The notes: generated by a model from the sequence alone, not told the origin. A stretch of 64,000 nt of DNA from Archivesica marissinica (GCA_014843695.1 CM026404.1:85342712-85406711), one strand, 5' to 3'. Counted from the stretch's first letter, positions 1 to 12,960 are shown. Numbers and translations: made by a program.

Positions 1-275
1 AATAACAGTTATTGCGAATTTAACTTGATATATAAATACGCGGGTTAAGATTATTAATAATAATCGAAGTAATATGCGAGTGTGTTTCTACCTATATGTA
101 ATTCTTAGTTGAAGACGACGACAATGATACAACATTACTTTGTGCCAAGTTTATTGGACATACTGACATACATTTAGGACACCACAGCAGACACTATCGA
201 CTATGTCCCAATGCCCGCTCTGGTCTGCGAGATCAGGCCTGGTGGCTCTAAAACCCTTCTCCAACCTCAAGTGAT

Positions 276-510
276 ATCGATCCCCCGTCTGACCTTAATA
301 AAATTAACAGTCTTTCGGATGGGACGTTAAACCGAGGTCTCGTGTCGGTGCTTTACACTGTGCACGTAAAAGAACCAGAGGAGACTCTGGAATGGGTCTC
401 TGTCTGTACCATTGCACTATCCTCCAAACTCTAAAATGATGTGTAATCTCTTCAGGAGGCGTCGCTCATTTGGGCAACCGGTAGAGACGATAAATAAACG
501 TAATATAAAC
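276..510 (+). mobile_element. tRNA-derived SINE (family T), 5'-truncated
   Basis: Starts near the B-box part of the tRNA-like head (GATCCCCCGTCTGACC) and runs through the body shared by all family-T copies (GACGTTAAACCGAGGTCTCG, then GGAGACTCTGGAATGGGTCTC) to the family tail GGCAACCGGTAGAGACGATAAATAAACG. The A-box half is missing. The other copies in this window fix the boundaries. Confidence 0.8.
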
Positions 511-523
511 ATGTGTTATGACT

Positions 524-680
524 GAGCTTGATCTCGGCTCATCCATTGAAATTGAGCCTGAGCTTGATCTCGGCTCATCCATTGAAATTGAGCTGAGCTT
601 GATCTCGGCTCATCCATTCAAATTGAGCCTGAGCTTGTTCTCGGCTCATCCATTCAAATTGAGCCTGAGCTTGAGAACAG
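524..680. repeat. 36-bp tandem repeat, 5 copies
   Basis: GAGCTTG recurs at 524, 560, 595, 631 and 667. The unit contains GATCTCGGCTCATCCATT. One copy has lost a base and the last is partial. The array begins just after the tail of the preceding SINE. Confidence 0.9.
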
Positions 681-884
681 CTTTATAAGCGCGGTGCCTG
701 GACGTTATTGGACAACAATTCCAATTAAAAGTGTGTGCGAGCTCTGAGTGATTTGCACTTCTATTGAATAATTTACTTTGTCAAATTGATATTAATGGAT
801 GCTATTTTAAGAGAGGGCGTTTAAATTTAATTAGAGCATTCATTCATTTAAAAGAACATTACCGGTAATCGAATTCAAGAAAGC

Positions 885-1406
885 TTACATCGACATTACA
901 TTGCAAAAAGCAAATAAAATGCATTTGTTCAGGTATAAATGCATTGCTACTACACTGCTGAAAACATTCGAACACTAACATTGAATCAATAAACAGTGTT
1001 TTTGTGGTATAAAACTTTCAAAAGTGAAAGTAGGATTTCATATAACGGTCATCCATGCTCCTGATATGACGTGTGTTTGTCATTGGAGTCAATACTAAAG
1101 ATGCGATACTTTCGATTAGAGATAATTTAACTAAGATTAGTCTACAAATAAATATGCATAGGCACACATGTGAGATATCACGTCAATATGTACCATACCT
1201 CGTGTTATTCAGGATACTCACATTGTATTACGCATGAATGTAGACTCTATTTACATTATGTTGTTATGTCAACAAACCGCGTATACGACGTTTGTTTATT
1301 TGTTGAAATACTCAGTTTTTGAGGCAAATATTTGGAAAAAAATAATATCATATAATAGCAAATTCTGCAGACATTTGAGTTTTCACCCGATGTAGTGTCG
1401 CTTTAA
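885..1406. mobile_element. MITE, TTAA-ended family M2 (left end decayed)
   Basis: The right end GATGTAGTGTCGCTTTAA at about 1389-1406 matches the end of the cleaner copy at 41111-41546 and of the copy at 38585-40036. Internal blocks are shared in the same order (AAACAGTGTTTTTG, GTGAAAGTAGGATTTCATATAACG, TATTACGCATG, CGACGTTTG). The left end is diverged, so its start is approximate. No coding capacity is seen. Confidence 0.6.
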
Positions 1407-1583
1407 ACTATTTCCAAGAAAGGTTAAATTGTTAGAGATATATAGGATCTATCATTAGTTGTGATGTCATACCATGTTTTATGAAACGAGTTTTGGAATT
1501 TTGCTATTAAGCGAGCATTTTGGTGAGTGTAATAGCAATATGCCAAAGCTAGTTTCAGAAAATATAGTACGAAATCACCATGA

Positions 1584-1847
1584 GTCCGCCTCCGTGGTCG
1601 AGTGGTTAAGGTCGCTGACTTGTATACCACTGTAACCTATCATCACGGGTTCGAGCCCCGCTCAGACCGTGTTTCATTTATATGAAAAAGTTGGCAGTTT
1701 CTTACGGAGGTTGGTGCACCCAAGTACTGGTTAACCGCTGGAGCCTGCCCAGGAAAGGTGTTGTTAGGTAAACTGCCCGCCGGCGATATAGCCCAAAAAT
1801 GGTGCTGATGCAGGCGTAAAACCCGAAATATAACATAATAACGAAAT
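1584..1847 (+). mobile_element. tRNA-derived SINE (family G)
   Basis: The tRNA-like head has an A box (TGGTCGAGTGGTTAAGG) and a B box (GGGTTCGAGCCCC). It is followed by a conserved body (TTACGGAGGTTGGTGCACC, CTGGTTAACCGCTGGAGCC, GGCGATATAGCCC) and ends near GCAGGCGTAAAACCCGAAATATAA. The same body occurs inverted at 25131-25385 and 59773-60030. It is not a functional tRNA because the head is fused directly to the body. Confidence 0.85.
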
Positions 1848-1849
1848 CA

Positions 1850-2945
1850 CCATGAGTGTAAGATACATTTATCACATTACCACAGTAACAACAACCATAA
1901 ATTAGAAAGAAACTTTTCTGTTTGCCAGTATACTTTTAAGCCTATTTACATCTGACGGAAATCAGTAAGGTGCATCATCCGTGTGCTGTAGTAAATAGAC
2001 CATGATAATCAAATAAATGAAATAATCACGCAAATAATCCACACAATATCTTTAACCACTATACTGTATGCCTCTAGTGTACAGTTAGCATGTTACTGAA
2101 CAAAGAAAGCATTGATGGCAAAGTTACAATCTATATGCAGGTATCATTCTAGAGGGCGATGTGGGCGAAATTGTCGCCCTAGGAACCCTGACTTCGCCCT
2201 CTGGGGGCCACACTTTTCCCTAAAAAAAATTAATTATTTTTTGGTTTTTACGATTTTCAAACAAAATTTTGTCTAGTAAGATACACTAGCCCATTATAAA
2301 GCACTCCTATTCAAATGCTGTATTTAATGGTTGTACTGTGCATTTTAACCCTATTTTGCAGAAGTATATTAAAGAACACCATTTAAGGAAGCGATCACGC
2401 GCTTTCTCATTTCTCCCAAAAATTCTGACCTAGAATGAACCCTGTATATGTCAAAAGCAAGCTGTCACTCTGTGACCAATCAGAATCATTTCAGGTGTAA
2501 TGCACGTGTGTACCTACAATACAATATGTGATGGCTGTATGGGACTGGATAGAAGCAAAGGTATGTGATCAATCACTTTCCATAACAAATCAACACATTA
2601 CAAACAAACGTGCACTAGAAGTAGCTATATACATTATAGGTGAAGACGTTCAGTAAAACATTGTTGATTCGTTTTATGAAATGCATTACAAATGTAGATA
2701 GATGTAGATCTAATTTAGCAATGAGTGATTCTGTGTGAATCCAATATGATGGTCACGAAGCGCGTAATTCGTGAGTAACGAATGGCAATACATTAACCAT
2801 GGTTTTATATTCAATTCAAATAATGTACTATTATTTGCACATTGCAAAAATTACCACACACTTTCAAATCCAGACACCTGTATATATTCTGAGTACAATA
2901 CATTTAATCTCGATTCTGAGCATTCCACGCAATATCTTGCTTTTT
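1850..2945. other. No gene seen; dispersed-repeat fragment
   Basis: AT-rich sequence without a supported gene. The stretch at about 2147-2215 (GGGCGAAATTGTCGCCCTAGG) is related in inverted orientation to about 55925-55990, so it is probably a fragment of a dispersed element. Confidence 0.5.
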
Positions 2946-2948
2946 GGC

Positions 2949-3120
2949 TTAACCTTGTGCATGCTAGTGGCAGATAAAATCTCTTTTGCAACCAACATAG
3001 AGCCAGATGAGACGGCAGAGAACGTGCCATCTGATCAGGCTCTATGCTGTTCAGATAGTGGAGCTAAAACATTTGGCTGAATAGCAAATAACATAGATCC
3101 TGATCGGACACGGCACAAAT
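2949..3120. mobile_element. piggyBac-like MITE (family A), degenerate
   Basis: Begins TTAACCTTGTGCATGCTAG and carries the family-A internal blocks (GCAGATAAAATC, ACATAGAGCCAGAT, CTGATCAGGCTCTATGCTGTT, GTGGAGCTAAAACATTTGGC). The right terminal repeat is lost. Confidence 0.6.
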
Positions 3121-3366
3121 GTGCAGTCATTTCTTGTTTACCCTATTAATTAAAATAATATACATTTGTATGCAAATGTATGAAAGTCACATCACCCGAC
3201 TAGAAATGTTGCAACGGAGAGCTCAGTGCTGTTTGTGATGCACGACTAGGCACACACCAGCAGCTCTACCGATATTCTCCGTATCTTCAGCTGTGACAGC
3301 ACACAGCACTGTCACAACTGCACACGTTCATCCATGCTCTTCAAGATAAGGAACAACTTAATAGAC

Positions 3367-3585
3367 ATTAGTTTATACAAACTTATTTGAGCTCGATTGC
3401 GAAACAAGTTATTACAACTTATATTTATCTCAAGACCTCATTCCTGATGGAATGCATCGCCACGAAGGAGAGTGAAGAAGCAATGTGGAATTTAAATGCC
3501 TTGCCTAAGGACACAATCGCAACGGCAACAGCTACGCTCGAACTCCGGGCCTTTCACACCTGAAGCGAACGCGCTACCACGACTT
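3367..3585 (-). mobile_element. tRNA-derived SINE (family D), minus strand
   Basis: Family-D body in inverted orientation: AGCTCGATTGCGAAACAAG, CATTCCTGATGGAAT, GGAATTTAAATGCCTTGCC. The tRNA-like head (CGAACTCCGGGCC, GCGAACGCGCTACCAC, TCACGACTT-like end) lies on the right. Confidence 0.8.
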
Positions 3586-3687
3586 GATAGACATCATCCC
3601 GGATCCACCATTGCGAAATGTGAGAACCACCCGAAGACATGACCAACGTTACAGTGAGATTAGACAACCATCAGAATAGCATTCTTC

Positions 3688-4086
<399 letters not shown>

Positions 4087-4132
4087 GATCTATCATAGCA
4101 TTCTTCCCAGAAACCGGCGTACTGCAGAACAA

Positions 4133-4390
4133 CCTGTGTGTGTGTTTTACGTTTATTTATCGTCGCTACCGGTTGCCCATATGAGCGACGCCTCCTGAAG
4201 AGAGTAGTAATTTTAGATTTTTGGAGGATAGTGCAATGATACAGACAGAGACCCATTCCAGAGTCTCCTCTGGTTCTTTTACGTGCACGGTGTACAATCT
4301 GAATTTTATTAGGGTCAGACGGTGGATCGAATCTGCGATCCCTGGATTACCAGTCCAGCGTGTTACCACTGGACTACAGATCTGCCTGAG
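4133..4390 (-). mobile_element. SINE family T, near full length, minus strand
   Basis: Starts with the reverse-complemented tail (GTGTGTTTTACGTTTATTTATCG) and ends with a complete inverted tRNA-like head (GATCCCTGGATTACCAGTCC, then CCACTGGACTACAGATC). Confidence 0.85.
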
Positions 4391-4993
4391 GAACAACCTG
4401 TCTCAAGCTGCCGTTGACCAGACCACGCTGGAAGGCTTCCAATAGGGCATGCATCAACAATCGCACTAAATATATACAACCGTACATAGCGGAACTTTTA
4501 TTGGTCAGTCCAGGCCTGGAGGTTAGAAAACGTTTCTCCAATCTCAAACTCACTCTTAAGCTTCTGATTGGTTCAAAGTGTAAATCTAAGACTCAACCAA
4601 TCAAATCAATTGAGCTCGAGTCGCTTTTCTCAAAATATATAATGATGTATGTTGGAGTTATTGTCACCGCCATTCTATGTTTATGGCGATGGACATATTG
4701 TATGTTTACGGTATGCCAAATAAAATATATTGAATTGAAAAATGGTGCGTATTAATTTTATGATATTGCGAGAAGACTCTTGATAGAGTGATGCAATTAC
4801 TAGTGATGATGATGGTAAGCTAATAAATCAACCAGAAGGTTATGTTTTCACCCGGCTTGTTTGCTTGTCTGTGGGTTAGTAGATGATTTGTTTTGGAAGG
4901 TCCGCCATGGGCCGATGACCAATCCATTAACTTTTGGTCATGATCCAGATCTTGCCAACAGTGTGGCGGAGGTAGAATGCGCTCTACCGAGTA

Positions 4994-5552
4994 CAGTCAA
5001 ACCTGGCTTAAGCAGCCAGCCAAGAGAATCACAGAAAATGGCTGCTTAGCACAGGTGGCTGCTTAATAGAGGTCAAATGTATAATATAACGGCATATTGT
5101 GAATCTGGAAACTGGCTGCTTAATACAGGTTGGCTGCTTAATAGAGGTGACCACTTACACAGGTTTGACTGCTTAATAGAGGTGACCACTAACACAGGTT
5201 GGCTGCTTAATAGAGGTGACCACTAATACAGGTTGGCTGCTTAATAGAGGTGACCACTAACACAGGTTGGCTGCTTAATAGAGGTGACCACTAACACAGG
5301 TTTGGCTGCTTAATAGAGGTGGCCACTAATACAGGTTGGCTGCTTAATAGAGGTGACCACTAACACAGGTTTGGCTGCTTAATAGAGGTGACCACTAACA
5401 CAGGTTTGGCTGCTTAATAGAGGTGGCCACTAACACAGGTTTGGCTGCTTAATAGAGGTGACCACTAACACAGGTTTGGCTGCTTAATAGAGGTGGCCAC
5501 TAACACAGGTTTGACTGCTTAATAGAGGTGACCACTAACACAGGTTTGACTG
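4994..5552. mobile_element. pogo/Tc1-like MITE with expanded inner 36-bp array
   Basis: Ends are CAGTCAAACCTG and CAGGTTTGACTG, flanked on both sides by TA (4992-4993 and 5553-5554), the target duplication typical of Tc1/mariner/pogo elements. The interior is about eleven copies of a 35-36-bp unit (GGCTGCTTAATAGAGGTGAC, then CACTAACACAGGTTT), which are tandem copies of the subterminal sequence. Unexpanded relatives at 32624-32799 and 55120-55273 are only about 155-176 bp. Confidence 0.8.
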
Positions 5553-5589
5553 TACCCCTCTATTGATTTATTACGTTTATAGTAGCTTA

Positions 5590-5780
5590 ACTCTTTGCAT
5601 GCTGGGTAAAATAAAGGTCATAAATAGTTCACATAAATGTAGCAGACGACAATTCATTAATGTGCTTTTCCTATTTGTAACTGAACACTCTGGAAATGTG
5701 TCACAGAATTTCATTAGAATTGTGTTGTTATGTTGTTACGACACAGTTAGTTTAAACATATTTTATTCGGATCAAATACA
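5590..5780. repeat. Dispersed TTAA-type repeat R4, fragment
   Basis: Starts TTAACTCTTTGCATGCTGGG. The body resembles 33660-33870 and 52741-53190 in inverted order (GGTAAAATAAAGG, AATAGTTCA, TTTCATTAGAATTGTG, TACGACACA). Confidence 0.55.
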
Positions 5781-7130
5781 TATATACATATATAAACACA
5801 AGTTTATACATTGGAACCGATATGGGTCGAGAAACAAGCTTAAAGCTTATATGAATCCCTTCCCATGTTGGAGTACGTTTAAATGGTACAAAATGCTTGG
5901 CGAATAGTAATGGCGAGTTTATGTGTTCAGTATATATAAATTGTAGAGAAACTATTGAATACTTAACAGCAGTGGCAAATATTTGGACTTGATTTTGCTA
6001 AACGTCCGCATATATTTACAGCATCGCGTTATTGTAATTTTAATGTAGCAATACGACACAGTTCTATGGAATTACACGACATATTTGACTGATTAAGTGT
6101 GAACAAATAGTCTGGCAGTTGGATGGTGTATTTCCATAAATAAGTTGTCTATACAAAATGTGTTTGCAGTTTCTTGTAGCTAAGACTTTAACAATTAAGA
6201 AACTGGATGGTGACATCTTGTCATCCTTGGGCAACTCTCAGAATTTCAAGATGGCATCCAAGATGGCCACCAAAAGTAAATATAATGCATATAATGGAGT
6301 TGCTGTCTTTAAATGTTAACCAAATAGATCATAAATAGATTGAAACACATCCAGGTATAACAAATGGTAAGACTATAAGCTGAATGATGTCAGAAGATTC
6401 AACACGATGAAACACAACCAGGTATAACAAATGGTAACACTATACGCTGAATGATTTCGGAAAGGGCCGTAACTAATGTTGCTAGAACTTGTGGCCTGAC
6501 CCGTTTGCTTTTCTATAATTTGTCATGTTTGTATTCACATGTATATATGTAAAAAAACTAATCGAGCAATAAAATATGATTAAACTTAAACTGATGTCAG
6601 AAGATTCAACACGACGCTAAGTTCATATATTATGGTCCAATCTGTAGGAAGTAGACATAACAATAAATTTTACTATTTAATATATATAGAGAATATTAGG
6701 CTACTGTCTTGTAAATTTTAATTTATTAGGCGAGTTGGAGAAATATACAAGGCGAGACTGCCGAGCGTGATCGGTGGGTGGGGAGGGGACTAAAAATGTG
6801 GCGACAATTTTCTACAGTATTATACATATTAAATGATACATTTATCATGGATAAAGTTCTACCTTGAGCAACATGGTTTTAATCAACATGTATATGTATA
6901 ACAAAGACATACATGTATAGAAATAGATATGAAATGTTTTTGTTAATATACATATAGTAGGGGCATTTCAACGGTCACATATACTAAAGAATGACAGCAG
7001 TTTACTGAACACAGACATGATAAAAAATAAATGTGTCTTATCTATTGCCTAAAATATAATTTAATATTTGCCAATATATCCGTAGAAGATGTACATCGTT
7101 TGTTAAACTTTAATTATTTCACAATTGTGA
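5781..7130. other. No gene seen; short direct repeats
   Basis: AT-rich sequence. At 6340-6610 the blocks CAGGTATAACAAATGGTAA and ATGTCAGAAGATTCAACACGA recur two or three times. A tail-like stretch at 6520-6590 (ATCGAGCAATAAAA) recurs at 9955-10025. This suggests remnants of a retroelement 3' end. Confidence 0.45.
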
Positions 7131-7134
7131 AGCA

Positions 7135-7310
7135 AGTTCTAACAACGTATATTAATTCTAACAACGTATATTAATCACTCTCGTTGGCGCGGATGAAAGC
7201 GTATATGTGGTAATTCGTGTGGGAGAAAACCGGAGTACTCGGAGAAAACCCAACTGTCCGATCTGGCGACCACCGTACCATCTCACATACTTCCCGTTCC
7301 GTACATGTAG
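7135..7310 (-). mobile_element. V-SINE-type SINE, minus strand, partial
   Basis: Contains the reverse complement of the V-type core (GTGGGAGAAAACCGGAGTAC), preceded by the inverted tail CTCTCGTTGGCGCGGATG. The tRNA head is incomplete. Confidence 0.75.
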
Positions 7311-8023
7311 TTGCAAGTTCCATTCTAAATTTACTTCGGAAGTTTCGCCAACGTTTGCTTTTTTCATGGAAAATATCGCTGATTTTCAAAATGATATAAA
7401 TAATTTGTACAGAGATGTGATAAACGTGATTCATGTACAAATGTAGAAGACCAATGTAATGTCCCTACTGTATCTGAAATCAAACATCGATCATTTTCCC
7501 AACATTTTTCCACTACAGAATATGCAGATGCAGGACAAATGCAAATATTCATCCGTCTGTTCAACAACTAAGGGCATAAGCACAATGAATACTGAATATA
7601 TATTTTGGTTTATTTATAATAAACAGAGGACCACGATGGCCCTATATCGCTCACCTGACTCCATTTTTCACACCAGGTTGTCATCATTATACATGTAACA
7701 ACTATGAAGATCATTGTATTGTACATTGATCAATCTTACTAAATGTTGACAATATCCGACCGGCGGTTCGCGTGGAGATTTTTGGAAGAATTTGTGCTAT
7801 TTCGAGACGGAAGAATTTGTGTAACATGACAACTAAATAATAAACCATACATGGTGACAATAGACCATATGGCTGCTGAGGAGAAGACGCTTGATCACGT
7901 TCACGGACGATGACAGACGGACATATTGCGGTAACCATAGTTTCTTGAAAACATGCTTATTTTTTTTACAAGATTTATGCATCTATTAACTACACGAGAG
8001 GATGCTATATTGTGATATCCGCT
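7311..8023. other. No gene seen
   Basis: No supported coding sequence or clear repeat. Only short open frames without codon continuity across splice-like sites. Confidence 0.5.
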
Positions 8024-8259
8024 TTAACCCTTTTAACCCCACAGGCCTCTAAATAGGCTTATGAAAAGTGTAGATCCAGATGAGCCGGCTCGTGACGAGC
8101 CGTCTCATCAGGATCTGCACTTTTTTGCCAGTAATAATTATTACTATTTTTAGATAAAATTACCCATTTTGATAAATGAACTGGTCCAAAGGTAATTTTC
8201 TTATTCATTTATTGGCTGAAAATATCACGCACCAGTCCATGTGGGGTTGAATGGGTTAA
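8024..8259. mobile_element. piggyBac-like MITE (family B)
   Basis: Bounded by TTAACCC and GGGTTAA, matching the TTAA target and CCC/GGG ends of piggyBac elements. The interior has a hairpin (AGATGAGCCGGCTCGTGACG with the mirrored GTCTCATCAGGATC). Same family as 13950-14190, 50290-50530 and 57067-57307. Confidence 0.8.
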
Positions 8260-9328
8260 ACATCAAAAAGTTGGTGATTTGGGTCAGGTAGTGAATAAGC
8301 TAGGCTGAAATCTTGGGGAAGAAGTCACTACAGTTAGTAGAAAATTTAGTGAAACTTCAACTACCAAGTTCAAGATTTTATGTTTAAATGTTTTAGGATG
8401 CATACCACAACCACATTGGCCTGTATAGCCTACAGTAAATACACCTGTTTCTGCTCTCTATCATTATTTCACTAATTTCACAACACACTGTATTCCATAC
8501 AAATCAGCCATAGTTCTTCAATACATTCCACAATTAATGGTACCATGATCATCTTATGTTTGCAATGTCTCATCACAGACCACCACCATGACACATTTGA
8601 CTGTTCACATACGGAACGATACAGTACAACCAAACATTTGTCACCATCGGCAGCAAATATGTATTCCTGTAAAACACAACATAAAATCCATGTTATTCTA
8701 TATATGTTATGCCATTTCTCCGAGCCAAACAGCTGTAGATTGCTGGCATTGACATCGGCTTGCTGGCAGTGGCATTCAATAATAAATGCAGGAACAAAAA
8801 CTTCATTTTGGTATTTTCATTTTTAGTGGCTTTATTGCGAGTACAATTTTTTTTACATGTGTGCACTTTTCGCAGGTTTACAATACAACAGTGTTTAGTA
8901 GGCATACACACTCTACCACACTACAATAGCGTGGGAAACGTGATCTGATTGGATAAATCTATAATGTGGACCAATCACGAGATTGTTGAATGCTAGACTT
9001 CCTGTGTATTTCCAAGATCCTATCTACATGTATCTATGTTCCTTGTCCAAAAATAACCCGCCATATTGGAAATCTTAAAATGATCAACAATTCTGGGAAT
9101 TGGAATAATACTATCCTGGCCGAGGATCAAACTTGTAGTTATAGTTACCAACATTTATATAATACATTATATAGATCTAGACAACAATATTTTAACTTAC
9201 CTAACAAATACAATGAATTATGTTTTTACGGAACAGCGCAGGTGACAATCCTTCCGTGTTTGTCATACAACTAACTTCCACTGTCATTAAAATACAGTGT
9301 AGGTTGAAATGCCAGTAACCAATAAAAA
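8260..9328. other. No gene seen
   Basis: AT-rich. Short open frames at 8545-8826 and 8990-9274 show no recognisable family and no good splice context. Confidence 0.5.
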
Positions 9329-9329
9329 T

Positions 9330-9550
9330 GCTGTCCGATTAGCGCAGTGGTTAGTGCGCTCGCTTCTCACCAATGCAACCTGGGTTTGATCCTCAGACCG
9401 GTAAGTATGCGAGATGGTATGGTGGTCGCCCGATCGGACAGATGGTTTTTTCCCCCGGTACTCCGGTTTCCTCCTAGACGAATGACCACATTTACGAGCC
9501 AACGAGAGTGATTAATATAAGTTGTTAAAGTTGTCAAATAAATAACATTA
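9330..9550 (+). mobile_element. V-SINE-type SINE
   Basis: The tRNA-like head (CTGTCCGATTAGCGCAGTGG, then GGGTTTGATCCTCAGACC) is followed by the V-type core (CCGGTACTCCGGTTTCCTCC) and ends in an A-rich ATAAATAACATTAAAAC tail. Confidence 0.85.
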
Positions 9551-9554
9551 AAAC

Positions 9555-10435
9555 AAAAAATTCAAAATATGTCAATAGAGTTAGTTGGTATTGTTAGTGT
9601 AGTAGATAATGGTGTGGTGGTAGTTTAGAACCTGCTTGTAAATAATAGGCCGGAAGTCAATCACGAAAGGCCCTGATTACCCCGGAGATGGGGCCCCAAA
9701 GGGGCACATAATAGTGCAAAGTTGCATGTATATGACTAATTTATTACAGTCAGAAATGGGAATATAGCTTGTGCAAATGAGGTCTGCTCTCAGGATAAAA
9801 GGTTACACCAGTATAAAAATGACTTTTGCTAAATACATAATTGAAAATTGAGGCCCTAATTAATGATAATGCTATAAATGAGGCCAGGAATGTTCTTAAA
9901 ATTGGCCAATTGCAATTAATAATATTATAAATATTACCAATTTTTCTTTAATTTGTCATAATTTGATTTCACATGTACGTTGTATATGTAAAACAAATCG
10001 AGCAATAAAACATGATTAAATTAAAGAAATTGATATAAACTATTACTTAAGTTGATCTAATTCCACTGTAAAATAAATGAGTTTGAATACTATGCACATT
10101 AATTACATCCTAGTGTTATTCGAGAAATCCTCTAAATTTGATAGATAAAGTTACACATGTTTGTGTCCATAATGTTGGTTATCCTACAGTATGACTTATA
10201 TACGACATACAACATCTATGAAAATTGCTTTACTTTCGGTTTCGATTAAATTTGCTTATGCAAAAAAAACTGCTGAATTACCACAAACTGTCTTTGTTTC
10301 CCCGATAACGTTGGTGATTTCAGCTCGAAATTTCTCTCATGACCTGCAAACATGAATGTATCTACCTCGTCCCGGATCTTCTGGTCTGTCATACCACGCC
10401 CCTCGCTGTCCTAGCAATGGATGAGAATGGTATTA
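9555..10435. other. No gene seen
   Basis: AT-rich. About 9955-10025 is similar to 6520-6590, a possible retroelement tail. Nothing else is recognised. Confidence 0.45.
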
Positions 10436-10439
10436 CAAC

Positions 10440-11950
10440 ACATTGGTGCAGAGCTAGATATTGGTGCAGTGCTAGATATTGGTAGAGAGCTAGATATTGG
10501 TAGAGTGCTAGATATTGGTAGAGAGCTAGATATTGGTAGAGTGCTAGATATTGGTGCAGTGCTAGATATTGGTAGAGAGCTAGATATTGGTGCAGTGCTA
10601 GATATTGGTAGAGAGCTAGATATTGGTAGAGTGCTAGATATTGGTAGAGAGCTAGATATTGGTACAATGTTAGATATTGGTAGTGTTAGATATTGGTACA
10701 GTGCTAGATATTGGTACAGTGCTAGATATTGGTACAGCGCTAGATATTGGTACAGTACTAGATATTGGTAGTGCTAGATATTGGTACAGTGCTAGATATT
10801 GGTACAGTGCTAGATATTGGTACAATGCTAGATATTGGTACAGTGCTAGATATTGGTACAGTGATAGATATTGGTACAGTGGTAGATATTGGTAGAGAGC
10901 TAGATATTGGTACAGTGCTAGATATTGGTACAGTGCTAGATATTGGTACAGTGGTAGATATTGGTAGAGAGCTAGATATTGGTACAGCACTAGATATTGG
11001 TACAGTACTAGATATTGATGCAGCGCTAGATATTGGTACAGTACTAGATATAGGTACAGTACTAGATATAGGTACAGTGCTAGATATTGGTACAGTGCTA
11101 GATATTGGTACAGTGCTAGATATTGGTACAGTGCTAGATATTGGTAGAGAGCTAGATATTGGTACAGCGCTAGATATTGGTACAGTACTAGATATTGATG
11201 CAGCGCTAGATATTGGTACAGTACTAGATATAGGTACAGTACTAGATATAGGTACAGTACTAGATATTGGTAGAGTGCTAAATATTGGTACAGTACTAGA
11301 TATTAGTAGTGTTAGATATTAGTGTAGTGCTAGATATTGGTAGAGTGCTAGATATTGGTAGAGTGCTAGATATTGGTACAGTGGTAGATATTGGTGCAGT
11401 GCTAGATATTGTGGCAGTGCTAGATATTGGTACAGTGCTAGATATTGGTACAGTGGTAGATATTGGTGCATCTCTAGATATTGGAGCAGTGCTAGATATT
11501 GCTCCAGTGGTAGATATTGGTACAGCGCTAGATATTGGTACAGTGCTAGATATTGCTCCAGTGGTAGATTGTAGATATTGGTACAGCGCTAGATATTGGT
11601 ACAGTGCTAGATAATGGTACAGTGCTAGCTATTGGTACAGTGCTAGATATTGGTACAGCGCTAGATATTGGTGCAGTGTTAGATATTGGTATAGTGCTAG
11701 ATATTGGTGCAGCACTAGATATTGGTACAGTGCTAGATATTGGTACAGTGCTCGATATTGGTACAGTGCTAGCTATTGGTACAGTGCTAGATATTGGTAC
11801 AGCGCTAGATATTGGTACAGTGCTAGATATTGGTACAGTGCTCGATATTGGTACAGTGCTAGATATTGGTACAGTGCTAGATATTGGTACAGTGCTTGAT
11901 ATTGGTGCAGTGCTACATATTGGTACAGTGCTAGATATTGGTGCAGCGCT
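10440..11950. repeat. 18-bp minisatellite, about 84 copies
   Basis: The unit is close to GGTACAGTGCTAGATATT. Because 18 is a multiple of three and the unit has no stop in several frames, long pseudo-ORFs (LDIGTV on plus, YQYLAL on minus) run through it. A block containing the variant GATGCAGCGC recurs at 11017 and 11197, exactly 180 bp or ten units apart, which shows higher-order duplication. Confidence 0.95.
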
Positions 11951-12328
11951 ATGTATGTTGCGGTATGATAAATGTATATACTGTAGAATATCTGTTGAGA
12001 TTTAATAATTTAATAATCATAAGATGAGAAAACGGATTAAAATAATAGCATGTGGTGCAAAGGAAACAACAATAAAAACAGAGGAAATCAATTAAGAGAA
12101 CTTTAACTACTTTTATGAGTATTCAGGGGCAGTAACTGGCCATTGTTTCACATTATGTATCATTTCTTTACTTACCAGGAGTACTTGAGCACTTCTGCTG
12201 AAAACTTCAACATAGTTTTTCAGAATATCAACATGAAATGCCGGTGTCATTAGCCGTCGGTTCCGATTCCATTTTCAAACAAACCATCTCCTACAAGAAA
12301 GAACAGTGAGTGTATTATAGCATTATTC

Positions 12329-12535
12329 GGCTGTCCGAATAGTGCAGTGGTTAGCGCGCTCGCTAATATATGTGAGATGGTACGGTGGTCGCCAGATTGG
12401 ACAGGTGGGTTTTCTCCGGGTACTCCGGTTTCCTCCCACACGAATGACCACCTTTACGCTTTCATCCACGCCAACGAGAGTGATTAATATACCGTAAGTT
12501 GTTAAAACTTACTTCGCAATCGTTTAAACTATAGC
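12329..12535 (+). mobile_element. V-SINE-type SINE
   Basis: Head CTGTCCGAATAGTGCAGTGG, then a deletion over the B box, then the core TTTTCTCCGGGTACTCCGG and tail CCAACGAGAGTGATTAATAT. Confidence 0.85.
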
Positions 12536-12785
12536 ATTATATTATAATTATATCATTGAGGGGGTGGGGTGTCAGATAGAAAATTACGCCTACAGTGCAT
12601 ATTTTAGGTAATGAATATGGTATAAAAATGAATATGGTATTCGCTAAATACATACACTAACAAAGCTAGAAGGAAAACAACTCATGGCAAACTTCAGGTC
12701 CTCGCATTGAATATTTTTAAGACACAGGGGTTGATGGTATAATTAATTAGTCGTCACAGCAGGCTATTCTGCCATTCAAACAGCT

Positions 12786-12960
12786 GGAAGTCGTGATAGC
12801 GCAGTGAATGCGCGGTCGCTTCAGATACGAAAGGCCATGAGATTGCACCCTGCTCGGCCGTTACGATTGTGCCCTTAGGCACGACATTTAAATCCCACAT
12901 GCCTCTCAATGACCACTTATATAATATCATATATTTGTTTAATGCTTTCCATTGAAATAT
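12786..12960 (+). mobile_element. SINE family D
   Basis: Head GGAAGTCGTGATAGCGCAGTG, then GCCGTTACGATTGTGCCC and GGCACGACATTTAAATCCCA. Shorter than the other copies because the middle of the body is missing. Confidence 0.75.

Noticed and set aside
10389..12005. Several ORFs of 90-185 residues (LDIGTV, YQYLAL)
   Set aside because: They follow the 18-bp array on both strands and have no non-repetitive part.
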